A DNA stretch of 64,000 nucleotides from Sphingomonas carotinifaciens (GTDB lineage Bacteria > Pseudomonadota > Alphaproteobacteria > Sphingomonadales > Sphingomonadaceae): assembly GCF_009789535.1 (NCBI RefSeq), contig NZ_WSUT01000006.1, positions 16,238-80,237 of the forward strand. Reading direction: 5' to 3'. A program made the translations under genes and the position numbers. Each line of letters begins with the position of its first letter. Within the stretch, counting starts at the first letter, position 1. Of the stretch, positions 24,209-32,333 are shown one piece after another. The notes under the pieces were generated by a model, which saw only the letters and a list, made by a program, of their open reading frames with translations, did not search any database and was not told the DNA's origin.

Positions 24209-26047
24209 TCAGGCCGTTTCCTCGTCGATCATGCCCTCCTGCTCGCTGCCGTTCTCGTCCATGTCGGCGTCGCATTCCTCCGGCTCGCGCTCCGCTCGGT
24301 CAAAGGCACCGATCCGCAGCGGGGCGGGAAGCCAATGGGCGGGCAACCGCTCGGACACGTTCACGGCAAGGTCCGCCTTCTTCTTGATGGTGGCGCAATT
24401 CTCGGCACTCGACGCGCCCACTTCCTCGCGCAACAGGTCGATCATCGCAGCACGGCGCATCTTGTCGAACAGGCCGATGGGGGCGGTCCAGCGCGACGCG
24501 ATGTTCACGCCGCTCGCGCGCACGATCTGCTCGAATTGGTGGTGGCGCTGGCCGGGGGAGCCGCCCGCGAACACCGTGCCGTCCACCGTCATCGCGACAA
24601 GCCCGGCCAGCAACGCCATCTTGTCGTCGCTGCCCATGGCACGGATCGCCTCGAACCGGCCTTCGGCGGGAATGGCGGCGAAACGGGTCGCCATCATGTC
24701 CTCCACGGCAAGAACGTCGCTCGTCGCCATCAACTCTTGCGCCACGTCGGTCGCGACGGCCTTGGCCTGAACCTCGATCGCCATCTGGTGGCTGTGCGCG
24801 CCGTGGAGCAACTGGCCCGCGAGGCTGTCGAGCACGATGTCGAGTGCCAGCGCCGGGTCGGCCGCGACCGCCTCCTGCACGACCCGTGTCTTAATGCGCG
24901 TGAGGTCGGCGAACAGGCTGTTGCTGTAAAGCGGGACGGGACCGTCGTGGTTCGCCTTCGGTTTCGGCTCGGCCTTGGCGCGGTAGAAGCTCTTGCCCAG
25001 TGATCCGTCATGCGACACCCAAAGGGCCACGCCGCCCACCGCAACCTGCTCGCGATTAAAGGCGCGCAAGCCTTCGGTGATCGCGTCGCGCTCGTCCGAT
25101 AGCGGGTCGATCCGCTCGCTGTCCTCGCCCTCGGCCTCTGCGATGGCCTCGATCTCGGCGTCGATCGCGGTAAGCCTCGTCGCCTCGTCGTGGGTCGGCT
25201 CGCGCGTCGCCGGGTACATGCTGCCCTTCATATAGAGGTCGTAAGGGCGTTCGAGCGCCGCACGGACTTCGTGCCACCCGATAGCGCGATACTCGTCCGC
25301 GAGTGCGTCCAGCTTCTCTTCTGCCAGTTCTCGCACAAGCTCGGGATCGTCCGCAAAGCCTTCGGCCCCTTGGCTGAACAGGTCGACCGTGATCGTACCG
25401 CCTTTGGCCTCGTAAGCCTCCCGCCCGACGAACAGGAACGGGCCGCTGGTGGTGTCCACCTTCTCGGTGGTGAGCATCCGGCGGATAGTGTGCGCGTGGC
25501 CGTTCGCGGCCTTCCAGACCTTCATCTGCTGGCTGTGATCGTCGGTGAGGGTGAGCGCACGTGCGGCCTCAAGGCTCAACTGATCCTTGGCGATCAGGTC
25601 GATCAGCGCCGGGGCAAGCGCAGACAGGCGGAGCATCTTGTAGACGAAGCTGACCGCCTGACCGAACCGGGCCGCAATCTCCTCGGCGTCCATGCCCGTG
25701 TCGCGGAGCGCGGCGAAGGCGCGGATGCTGTCGGCAGGGTGCATGTCCTCGCGCTGGAAATTCTCGGCGAGCGACAGTTCGATGGCTTCTTCCTTGGTCC
25801 GCAACTCAACCGGGAAGGTGTCGCTGCTTTTGATCCGCTTGCGCTTCACCAAGATTTTGAGCGCGCGGTAACGCCGCCCTCCGGCAAAAACCCACAACAG
25901 CCCCTCGTCCTCATAGGCGACAAGGTTCTGCAACAGCCCGTGCGCTTCGATGTCGTCGGCCATCGCCTCGACGGCGGACGGCTTCACGCGGCGCTGGTTG
26001 AGCGGGGAAAGGCGAAGCTGGGCGAGCTTGGGATGGATGATAGCCAT
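24209..26047 (-). CDS. Large ParB/RepB/Spo0J-like plasmid protein
   Basis: The ATG at 26047 has GGAG upstream; the longer open frame above it crosses leader copy B and is rejected. 612 residues. A ParB nuclease-like N-domain (LSPLNQRRVKP, VFAGGRRYRALK, SLAENFQREDMHPADSI) is followed by a helix-turn-helix (MDAEEIAARFGQAVSFVYKMLRLS). An unusually long C-terminal region (~400 residues, acidic at the end) follows. There is no ParA beside it, so it is probably not the partition protein. Such long ParB-like genes sit next to ardC in conjugative plasmids; the role is unknown. Confidence 0.85.
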   Translation of the reverse strand: MAIIHPKLAQLRLSPLNQRRVKPSAVEAMADDIEAHGLLQNLVAYEDEGLLWVFAGGRRYRALKILVKRKRIKSSDTFPVELRTKEEAIELSLAENFQREDMHPADSIRAFAALRDTGMDAEEIAARFGQAVSFVYKMLRLSALAPALIDLIAKDQLSLEAARALTLTDDHSQQMKVWKAANGHAHTIRRMLTTEKVDTTSGPFLFVGREAYEAKGGTITVDLFSQGAEGFADDPELVRELAEEKLDALADEYRAIGWHEVRAALERPYDLYMKGSMYPATREPTHDEATRLTAIDAEIEAIAEAEGEDSERIDPLSDERDAITEGLRAFNREQVAVGGVALWVSHDGSLGKSFYRAKAEPKPKANHDGPVPLYSNSLFADLTRIKTRVVQEAVAADPALALDIVLDSLAGQLLHGAHSHQMAIEVQAKAVATDVAQELMATSDVLAVEDMMATRFAAIPAEGRFEAIRAMGSDDKMALLAGLVAMTVDGTVFAGGSPGQRHHQFEQIVRASGVNIASRWTAPIGLFDKMRRAAMIDLLREEVGASSAENCATIKKKADLAVNVSERLPAHWLPAPLRIGAFDRAEREPEECDADMDENGSEQEGMIDEETA

Positions 26048-26088
26048 GATGATGCTCCGTGATCTGGATGGATTTGACTGGGAGGGGG

Positions 26089-26280
26089 TCAGCCTTCGAG
26101 GCTCGCGAGTTCGTCGAACTCGGCCGAGGCGCGCTTCGCGCTGCCGCCTGCGTAGGTGACGCCGGTGCGCGGATAGAAGAACACGCGCTCGCCCTTGCGG
26201 TACGGGGTGCCGTCGGCGCTGGTGCCGGGGGACTTCGCGCGCTTCCAATAGGGATCGCCGGTGTATCGGGTGTAAGCCAT
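26089..26280 (-). CDS. Small conserved plasmid protein
   Basis: 63 residues, MAYTRYTGDPYWKRAKSPG then ADGTPYRKGERVFFYPRTG. It has a ribosome site (AGAAGGAGAAAGG) and starts right after leader copy B. It is followed by the ParB-like gene 41 nt later on the same strand, so it forms a two-gene transcript. A single-strand-binding or small beta-fold role is possible but unsupported. Confidence 0.7.
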   Translation of the reverse strand: MAYTRYTGDPYWKRAKSPGTSADGTPYRKGERVFFYPRTGVTYAGGSAKRASAEFDELASLEG

Positions 26281-26330
26281 TGTCCTTTCTCCTTCTTTCG
26301 AGGCGCAGCCGGTTGCCGCTGCAACCGGGT

Positions 26331-26510
26331 CTGCCTCTCCGGCGAGGAGCGGGATGGGGAGGGAGGAGCGAAATCGATGGCCTGGCGCGGGCAGGCCGCC
26401 CTAGCGCGGCCGGCGCCCCACAAGGGCGCCGGGTGCCGCGCTCGGCGGACCACACGGGGCTGTCGATTTTGCTTCGGGAACGAAAGGGCAGCAGCCCTTG
26501 GTGTTCCCCG
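26331..26510 (-). promoter_or_regulatory. Structured leader repeat, copy B (small gene + ParB-like)
   Basis: About 180 bp matching copies A and C. The base stem here is AAATCGA (26371-26377) with TCGATTT (26463-26469), a different sequence with the pairing preserved. The inner hairpin CCGGCGCCC/GGGCGCCGG is also re-paired relative to copy A. The final hairpin GGGAAC-AAGGGC / GCCCTT-GTTCCC is conserved. Confidence 0.7.
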
Positions 26511-26580
26511 CGCCAGCGGGCCTCCGGGGGAGGGCCGCGGTGCCCTGCCAGCGACGTCCGCGCCGCTGGGCGCGGCCATA

Positions 26581-26600
26581 GGTGTGCCACGTGGTACACC
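26581..26600. repeat. parS-like palindrome, copy 2 (one mismatch)
   Basis: GGTGTGCCACGTGGTACACC; T replaces C at position 15. Intergenic, between leader copy B and the gene at 26800. Confidence 0.8.
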
Positions 26601-26799
26601 TTACGCGAGGATCGTCACCCGCTCAGGGCCGAGACGCCGGCACGGTGGCTCGGTCGGCGCAACGCGCCGATAGAGCCGTGCCCGGCAGGGTCGCGCCCGA
26701 CCGGGATCGTTGCCCCGAAAAGCGCTTTGCACTGGGCAGGTTGCTCAGCAAAACAGCGCGCTGCCCTTGGACGGGTGGGAACTGACCAGGCGAGAACGA

Positions 26800-27438
26800 A
26801 TGACCCCGATCGAGAGGATCTATTTTACATCGCGGATCATCCACGGCGATTTGAGTTCGGCAGATGGTGAACTGTCAGGTCAGCTCGGTCCTGCGGGCAC
26901 GTGGGTTCCGTTCATCAAAACGGCCCTGATGGCGCTCGGGAACCTTGCCGATTTGGAAGGACTGATGCGCTTCATATACCGGGACGCACCAGAACTCGCC
27001 GACCAGATGAAAGCGATCGACGCCGACCTTCAGTTTGCGAAATACCTCCGCAATGTCTTCGGGGGTCATCTCAACGAGGCGCTGATCGCCAAAGCCTATG
27101 AGTGGCGGCCCGAGCTGCGGATGCTCCCCGATATTCGCGAGCTGAACGGCACCGTGATGCTCAACGTGTTTGTGCTCGAGACAGCGATCAACACCTATGT
27201 CGCGCAGGATGGCCACCACGGCATGTTCTCATCCGAAACGGATCTCGTGTACCCGCCCGATATGGAGCGGTTCTGCACATGGCTTTCCACCACAGTTCGG
27301 GCCGCCATTCGGATTTGCGACATGCTCGGCGAAATTACCCATGCCTCAGTGACGCCGCTGGGCGAGCAAGCCGATATGTTCGAGGCGTACAAGGCTGCCG
27401 GGCTGACCGCCTTCGCTCGGATCAGGAAGGGCCGGTAA
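26800..27438 (+). CDS. Protein of unknown function
   Basis: 212 residues from ATG 26800; the upstream sequence lacks a good ribosome site, and the frame extends to 26710 with other starts. Features: MTPIERIYFTSRIIHGDLSS, a helical core (FIKTALMALGNLADLEGLMRF) and a Trp/Cys pair near residue 160 (MERFCTWLSTT). It reads like chromosomal or phage-type cargo rather than plasmid backbone. No domain recognised. Confidence 0.6.
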   Translation: MTPIERIYFTSRIIHGDLSSADGELSGQLGPAGTWVPFIKTALMALGNLADLEGLMRFIYRDAPELADQMKAIDADLQFAKYLRNVFGGHLNEALIAKAYEWRPELRMLPDIRELNGTVMLNVFVLETAINTYVAQDGHHGMFSSETDLVYPPDMERFCTWLSTTVRAAIRICDMLGEITHASVTPLGEQADMFEAYKAAGLTAFARIRKGR

Positions 27439-27482
27439 GGCTCGCTCACCCTGTGCTGCGCGTCGCGAGACGACAAGAAAGG

Positions 27483-27556
27483 GCGCGCGCCGGTGCCGCG
27501 AAGCGAAGCCGGCGCGCGCGCATAGGAGCCTGGAGCGACCCTCGGGGTCGCTCCAG
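27483..27556. terminator. Double hairpin between convergent genes
   Basis: GCGCGCGCCGG/CCGGCGCGCGC (27483-27519) followed by CTGGAGCGACC/GGTCGCTCCAG with a 5-nt loop (27530-27556). They separate the gene ending at 27438 (+) from the one ending at 27565 (-). Probably a two-way transcription barrier. Confidence 0.55.
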
Positions 27557-27564
27557 ACCGTTCC

Positions 27565-27759
27565 CTAGTCGGCGTCACCATCGTTGATGGCATCGCACGC
27601 GGCTTGGCAGGCTTCGCGGCTGCCATAGGGGCCGATATGCGGGGTGTTGTTGTCGTCGACGCCCCACCAGCCCTTGTCGACATGCCGCCCGCTGTCCCGC
27701 ATCAACGAGCGGGTCCCGCCACCAATGTGGATCGGATCGAGTGTACCTTTGATCGACAT
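27565..27759 (-). CDS. Small conserved protein, unknown function
   Basis: 64 residues with a Trp-Trp and two Cys: HVDKGWWGVDDNNTPHIGPY then EACQAACDAINDGDAD. AAGGACGAAGC precedes the start at a suitable distance. Found beside ardC on the same strand. No domain assigned. Confidence 0.6.
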   Translation of the reverse strand: MSIKGTLDPIHIGGGTRSLMRDSGRHVDKGWWGVDDNNTPHIGPYGSREACQAACDAINDGDAD

Positions 27760-27920
27760 ATGCTTCGTCCTTCTATGCCCGTGATTGGGCGCACAGAACC
27801 GCGCGAGACCCGCGAATTGGGCGTCGCTCTACCGACCGAAAGCATCCGGTCGGCGCGGTTCGATGATTGATTTACAAGTGTCGATTTCGCGCACGCCCGG
27901 GACGGTCGGGAGAACAGGAA

Positions 27921-27952
27921 CGCGGCCCGTTTCACGAAAGATCGGGGCCGCG
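27921..27952 (-). terminator. Hairpin after ardC
   Basis: CGCGGCCC (27921-27928) with GGGCCGCG (27945-27952), 16-nt loop, 7 nt beyond the ardC stop on the minus strand. Confidence 0.45.
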
Positions 27953-27958
27953 TATCCA

Positions 27959-28873
27959 TCACGCTGCGACCGACATCGCCGCGTTGCTCATCCGGCTGAG
28001 CAGCCAGTCCGCGGCGGCCTGCGCTTGCGTCGCGGCGGTGAAGATGCACCGTTTGTCGTTGCGGAGCGCCTGCAGCCAGCTCGCCAGATAGGCCGCGTGA
28101 TCTTCCCGGTCGTGGAGCTTGATGCCGATCGCGCCGCTGACGAATGCCGCACCCAGCTCGGCCACCAGTTCCTCGCGGGCGTAATCCTCCCGCTTCGTGG
28201 AAATGAGGGTGGGGCGGGCGAGCCGGTCCACGTGGCCGGTTGCGTGGCAAAGCTCATGGGCAAGCGTCGAATAATAGTCGTCCCCGGTGTGGAAGTCGGC
28301 GAACTCGGGCATGACGACGTGATCGCCGCTCGGCTGATAATAAGGCTGCGATCCGTGGTGCCGGACGGTGACGGGAACGCGGGCAAAGAGGGTGTCCAAC
28401 TCCGCGTCGCGTTCGTGGGGATTGGTCGCGGTGAGGATCGGCGCGGGGGCCGGATACTTCGCCTCGATGCCGTCGATCTGCTCGGCATTGAAGACGGTGT
28501 AGCGCTTGAGGAATGCTACCTGCCGCTTGCCATCGTCGCTGGCTTCTCCGCCCCTGTCGGCGTCCACCTCGATCGTGTTGGCATAAACGACGGTTGAGCC
28601 CTTCTCGCCCTTGCGGACGCACCCGCCGAGCGCGAGCGCCTGCTTGAAGGTCAGCCAATGCGGCGAGGCATAGCCCTTTGTCATGGCCGCTACCCAAAGG
28701 GTCAGGACGTTGATGCCGCGATAGGGAACGCCGGTCGAGCGCAGCGGGATGTTGGGGGCGGTGCTGCCGTTCCACGATTTCGACCAAGGCCGGGTGCCCG
28801 CCTCGATCATGGCGATCATCTGGTCGGTGATCTCTTGGTAGATGTCAGCTCGGTTGTCGGTGATCCGTGCCAT
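27959..28873 (-). CDS. ardC: ArdC-like antirestriction protein (ssDNA-binding + metallopeptidase-like domain)
   Basis: 304 residues from ATG 28873 (AAGGAAGAGACC upstream). The N-terminal ArdC domain shows IYQEITDQMIAMIEAGTRPW, PYRGINVLTLW and CVRKGEKGSTVVY. The C-terminal MPTase-like domain has the zinc motif HELCH at about residue 205 with TGH following. ArdC of IncW plasmids binds single-stranded DNA and protects incoming DNA from restriction. It is preceded by leader copy C. Confidence 0.92.
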   Translation of the reverse strand: MARITDNRADIYQEITDQMIAMIEAGTRPWSKSWNGSTAPNIPLRSTGVPYRGINVLTLWVAAMTKGYASPHWLTFKQALALGGCVRKGEKGSTVVYANTIEVDADRGGEASDDGKRQVAFLKRYTVFNAEQIDGIEAKYPAPAPILTATNPHERDAELDTLFARVPVTVRHHGSQPYYQPSGDHVVMPEFADFHTGDDYYSTLAHELCHATGHVDRLARPTLISTKREDYAREELVAELGAAFVSGAIGIKLHDREDHAAYLASWLQALRNDKRCIFTAATQAQAAADWLLSRMSNAAMSVAA

Positions 28874-28924
28874 GGTCTCTTCCTTTCCCTCGAGGCTGAA
28901 AGCCGGTCGCAACAGCAACCGGCT

Positions 28925-29103
28925 CTGCCTTTCCGGCGAGGAACGGGATGGGGAGGGAGGGCGAGAATCTGGTCCCTGGCGCGGGCGAGCCGCCCTAGCG
29001 CGGCCGACGCCCCGAAGGGCTTCGGGTGCCGCGCTTGGCGGATTACACGGGGGGCCTGATTGTCGTTCGGGAACGAAAGGGCAGCCGCCCTTGGTGTTCC
29101 CCG
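28925..29103 (-). promoter_or_regulatory. Structured leader repeat, copy C (ardC)
   Basis: About 179 bp matching copies A and B. Here the base stem is AATC-T-GGTCCC (28966-28976) with GGGGCC-T-GATT (29051 to 29061 region), again different bases but paired, with one U-U mismatch and one G-U pair. The inner hairpin is CCCGAA/TTCGGG and the final hairpin GGGAAC-AAGGGC / GCCCTT-GTTCCC is identical in logic. Confidence 0.72.
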
Positions 29104-29219
29104 CGCCGGCGGGCCTCCGGGGGAGGGCTGCGGCGCCGGCGAGCCTGTGCCGGGCCAACGGCCCGTCCTTTGCCGCATGGCATAGTCTTGGCAGCGGGCG
29201 TGCTTTGCGCGATCTGTTG

Positions 29220-29534
29220 ATGGATGATCGGCACAACGCCGTGACGGAGCGACAGCGCGTGACCAGCATTCGGATCCTGCACCGCGACCCAACCGGCAAG
29301 GTCTTTGACGGGGGCGTCGAGTATGGGGTGGAGCAGTTTGCCGGCCAGGTGCCCGCGATCGGCGACACGATCCTCGATCCCGGCGTGATCGCGGGTCAGG
29401 ATCGGAACGATCCGCAAAATCGGTCGATCTGGACGGTCGTCGGCCGTGTGTTCAACCCGAGGGACCGGGAAGACACGGTGGCACTGATCGTGGAGAGTCG
29501 GGACGGCAACCTCGCCGACGAAGCCTTCGCGTGA
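29220..29534 (+). CDS. Small protein of unknown function
   Basis: 104 residues from ATG 29220. The sequence is beta-rich (VTSIRILHRDPTGKVFDGGV; QNRSIWTVVGRVFNPRDRED) with an acidic end. The start is uncertain because a good ribosome site is lacking and the frame is open upstream through leader copy C. It is divergent from ardC. Confidence 0.55.
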   Translation: MDDRHNAVTERQRVTSIRILHRDPTGKVFDGGVEYGVEQFAGQVPAIGDTILDPGVIAGQDRNDPQNRSIWTVVGRVFNPRDREDTVALIVESRDGNLADEAFA

Positions 29535-29790
29535 AATTCACGGCCGAGGGGGAGGTCGTTGCGGCTCCCCCCTGCGGTTACTCGGTTGATACGCCATGGG
29601 TATGCCCTGAGTGACGTCTACATGGGCACTGGCTATACTTTGCAGGGCCGCTGCGGCTCCCGGCCGGAGCCCTGAGAGGCGCCCCCCCGGGCGCCCTTGG
29701 CGCCTCACGGGGGCGGCGCTGGGGGCTCCCCCTCAAACTTGAACCCCCTACGCGCGAGGGGCATATCCGCCGGGAGAAAGGAATAGCCCC

Positions 29791-30276
29791 ATGGCGGCCA
29801 AGAAGCAAACTGACAGCAGCTCCGATCTGCGAACGAACGAGAAGAAGTGGACCAAGCCGCTGATGGATGCGGGTTGGACGGCGCTGCCGAGCGTCATCAT
29901 CGAGAACCAGCGTCAGCTTGGTCTCGAACCGCTCGATCTCAACATCGTGCTGTATCTGGCGAGCAAATGGTGGACGGCGGAAGGGAAACCTTACCCGTCC
30001 AAAAGCACCATGGCGCAAGCCATGAACGTCCACCCGCGTACGATCCAGAAGCACATCGCGAGTCTGGAGGCTGCCGGATACATCCGGCGCGAAGAGCGCC
30101 GGACCGACCAGGGGAGCCGGACGAACATCTACCATCTCGACGGACTGATCGAGGCGGCCAAACCCTTTGCGGATGAGAAGCTCGCGGAAATCAAGGAGAA
30201 GTCCGAGATCAAGAAGATCCGCCAGAACCGAAAAGGGGCTCCCAAGCTGCGCCTGGTCAAGGATGATGACGCGTGA
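29791..30276 (+). CDS. Winged-helix DNA-binding protein
   Basis: 161 residues (GAGAAAGGAATAGCCCC upstream). Residues ~45-110 form a winged helix of GntR/replication-initiator style: LDLNIVLYLASKWWTAEGKPYPSKSTMAQAMNVHPRTIQKHIASLEAAGYIRRE. A Lys/Glu-rich helix (KLAEIKEKSEIKKIRQNRKG) follows. It overlaps the PemK-like gene as GTGA and may be its cognate regulator or antitoxin. The 255 bases before it are GC-rich and full of short hairpins but without an ORF. Confidence 0.75.
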   Translation: MAAKKQTDSSSDLRTNEKKWTKPLMDAGWTALPSVIIENQRQLGLEPLDLNIVLYLASKWWTAEGKPYPSKSTMAQAMNVHPRTIQKHIASLEAAGYIRREERRTDQGSRTNIYHLDGLIEAAKPFADEKLAEIKEKSEIKKIRQNRKGAPKLRLVKDDDA

Positions 30277-30707
30277 ACGCGCATGTCCAGCAGCCGCCGC
30301 CCTATGTGCCCCCGCGGGTGACGTCGGCACCGAGCATCCGGCAGCTCTATTGGTGCGACTTCCCGCAGGACGCGCAGCTTCCGGAGTTCTGGAAGCGGCG
30401 GCCTGTGGTGATCGTTTCGTTCAAGAACACGCTGCACGGCGCCGTCACGGTCGTCCCCTGCTCGACGCAGGCGCAGCCGGGCAACAAGTGGGCTTTCCCG
30501 TTGCAGACAACGATCGACGGTCGGGCAGCGTTCGCGATCTGCGACAAGCTCACGACGGTTGCGGTTAGCCGACTCCTCCCGGACAAGGGCGGCATCGCGC
30601 GGATGCCCGTGCCCGAGTTCGATGACATGCTGCGCCTGGTGCTGAAATGGCTACCGGTGCCCTCGGCACCGGTAACGCAGGGAGAGGCTCCGCCCCCCGC
30701 GGCTTAA
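30273..30707 (+). CDS. PemK/MazF-family toxin-like protein
   Basis: 144 residues; start GTG 30273 overlapping the previous stop. The PemK fold shows as SIRQLYWCDFPQDAQLPEFWKRRPVVIVSF, TVVPCSTQAQ and, near the end, CDKLTTVAVSRL. Members cut mRNA as endoribonucleases. The RPVVIVS arginine and the Ser/Thr after VPC are in place. No classic MazE/PemI antitoxin gene is next to it; the winged-helix gene takes that position. Confidence 0.8.
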   Translation: MNAHVQQPPPYVPPRVTSAPSIRQLYWCDFPQDAQLPEFWKRRPVVIVSFKNTLHGAVTVVPCSTQAQPGNKWAFPLQTTIDGRAAFAICDKLTTVAVSRLLPDKGGIARMPVPEFDDMLRLVLKWLPVPSAPVTQGEAPPPAA

Positions 30708-30825
30708 GGGCCGCCCGCCCCCTGTCAGATTTTAGTTGAATCCTAACTGATCGGTTTCTACATGGGGAGCACTCGCGGCCTCCCCCTGTGGGAGTGTCCG
30801 TTTCCCGAGAGGGAACTAAACGGCC

Positions 30826-30850
30826 AGGGCCGCCTCAAAAGGGCGGCCCT
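30826..30850. terminator. Hairpin between convergent genes
   Basis: AGGGCCGCC (30826-30834), 7-nt loop, GGCGGCCCT (30842-30850), followed by TGGTTTAT. Between the PemK-like gene and the nuclease-like gene at 30918. Confidence 0.6.
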
Positions 30851-30872
30851 TGGTTTATCTGTCGCGGGTCGA

Positions 30873-30892
30873 GATGTGCCACGTAGCGCACC
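30873..30892. repeat. parS-like palindrome, copy 3 (degenerate)
   Basis: GATGTGCCACGTAGCGCACC, three differences from the consensus. It lies between the hairpin above and the end of the next gene. Confidence 0.55.
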
Positions 30893-30917
30893 CTTCCGAA
30901 GCTCCGAATAGCGATGC

Positions 30918-31898
30918 CTAGAACGGCACATCATCGTCCGTGTCCCACGTGGGTTGCGGGGCGGGGAGGGCGCCTTTGGGAAGCGGGAGATTGTTAACGA
31001 CGAACAGGTTGAGGATGTCATCCCGGTCCATGAACATGACCTGGGACCGCTTGCTGGCGTCGAGCTTGTTGCCGATCCAGTTGCGGGCCTGCTTCGTGAT
31101 CTCGCCTCCGGCAACGATGAAGGTGTGATCCACCAGCACGCGGCGGCTCAGCTCGGGGTCGAAAATCTCGTGGCCGAGCATCATCGACACCTGGTTGTGG
31201 ATCTCGGCGACGTTGCTGGTGCTGACACCCGCGGCGTCGAGCTTCCCCTTCTTGGCCTGGATGCCGAAGTAGAGGACGTGCAGGGTCGGCAGGGTGTATT
31301 TCATCCAGACGTCTTTGCCGTATTCCAGCGCCTTGTCCTTGTGTCCGGCTGCAGTGATCCGGTGAAAGCCAAGCTGGCGGAATAGGGGAAGCAACACCTC
31401 ATCGATCAGCTCGTCTTCCGAACAGCGGCCGAGAAAGGCGAGGAGCTGGTCGCGCCGCTCCAGCTCTGACGGCGTGAAAGGACGGTGCGGGTTCGCCATC
31501 TGCGCAACGGTATTGGTCGCGATGTGCTTGATCTGGGCGTTGCCGTGATCGTCGTAGAACGCTTCCCAGCCTTCACGGGCAAGGGTGGTATTGAGGGCAG
31601 CAAGCGCCAGATTACGCTGCGCGTCGTCGTTGTCGACGCTTTCGGCGCGATCCAGCAACCGTCGGACCAACCGGACAAAGGCATCGGGCATGGCGGTCGA
31701 GGACGCGTGCGGCATGGCGAGGATCTCTTCGACCCGCTCTGCCGCCCAGGCCGCGCGCGTTTCGCCGCGATGGACGAACTCGAGGTCGCAATCCTCGAAG
31801 AATTCAGTGATGTATTTACTCGACCGCCGGTGGAAGTGCGGCACATCGCCCACCACCATCTGACCCAGCTCACGTAGGTTGCGCGGTTTCCACTTCAT
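30918..31898 (-). CDS. Putative PD-(D/E)XK nuclease with Abi-like N-terminal region
   Basis: I place the start at ATG 31898; the frame is open to 31985. The 326-residue protein has a middle segment NTTLAREGWEAFYDDHGNAQI, like the N-terminal domains of several abortive-infection proteins. Its C-terminal half has YGKDVWMKYTLPTLHVLYFGIQAKKGKL. The Asp plus QAKKGK pair resembles the D...(E/Q)xK core of Mrr-like nucleases. It ends in a Pro/Asp-rich tail. It is probably a restriction or abortive-infection type effector. I could not confirm a named family. Confidence 0.6.
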   Translation of the reverse strand: MKWKPRNLRELGQMVVGDVPHFHRRSSKYITEFFEDCDLEFVHRGETRAAWAAERVEEILAMPHASSTAMPDAFVRLVRRLLDRAESVDNDDAQRNLALAALNTTLAREGWEAFYDDHGNAQIKHIATNTVAQMANPHRPFTPSELERRDQLLAFLGRCSEDELIDEVLLPLFRQLGFHRITAAGHKDKALEYGKDVWMKYTLPTLHVLYFGIQAKKGKLDAAGVSTSNVAEIHNQVSMMLGHEIFDPELSRRVLVDHTFIVAGGEITKQARNWIGNKLDASKRSQVMFMDRDDILNLFVVNNLPLPKGALPAPQPTWDTDDDVPF

Positions 31899-31985
31899 CC
31901 CATCAACATAGCCGATGGCGAGCAGATCACGAGCGGAAGAAGGGCGACGCGCGCTTCTCCGATCACTGCGGGCACTGCGGCCCAC

Positions 31986-32243
31986 TCACCAGAGCTTGCG
32001 GCTCACGATTGAGCCAGCGGGAACCTGAGTGTAGCCATATTCCCGCTTGTATTCGCGCGCGGCGATCTCGGCGTTGTTCCTGGCCGGCTCACCCGGCACG
32101 AAACAGTTGATGTGTCGTTTGCCGCCCTCCTGCGCGTCGACGACGGGCTTCGACCAAGGGTCGTCGTCCATCATCGGGCCTTCAACCGAGAAGGTGTGAT
32201 TGTCGTGGTCAGCGACGATCAGGACGAAGGGTTCGATCAGCAT
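31986..32243 (-). CDS. Small protein of unknown function
   Basis: 85 residues from ATG 32243 (GAGCCTGTC upstream). I reject the longer frame starting in the palindrome at 32309. Sequence MLIEPFVLIVADHDNHTFSV, then DDDPWSKPVVDAQEGGKRHINCF. It ends 87 nt before the nuclease-like gene on the same strand, so the two may be one unit. Confidence 0.6.
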   Translation of the reverse strand: MLIEPFVLIVADHDNHTFSVEGPMMDDDPWSKPVVDAQEGGKRHINCFVPGEPARNNAEIAAREYKREYGYTQVPAGSIVSRKLW

Positions 32244-32290
32244 GACAGGCTCCAGCACGAATAGTATGTGCGATGTAGGGGGCGGTGGAA

Positions 32291-32310
32291 GGTGTGCCAC
32301 GTGGCACACC
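32291..32310. repeat. parS-like palindrome, copy 4
   Basis: GGTGTGCCACGTGGCACACC, perfect, between the small gene at 32243 and the end of the gene at 32334. Confidence 0.85.
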
Positions 32311-32333
32311 TCCCGGGATCGGCATCTCGGGCG

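Noticed and set aside
27785..28597. 270-residue plus-strand frame opposite ardC
   Set aside because: Shadow of ardC; composition and lack of start signals do not support it.
31986..32309. Proteins apparently beginning M-C-H-V-A-H-L or similar (also near 26599, 49769 and 55123)
   Set aside because: The start is the GTG inside the 20-bp palindrome; real starts with ribosome sites lie further in, or no gene exists.
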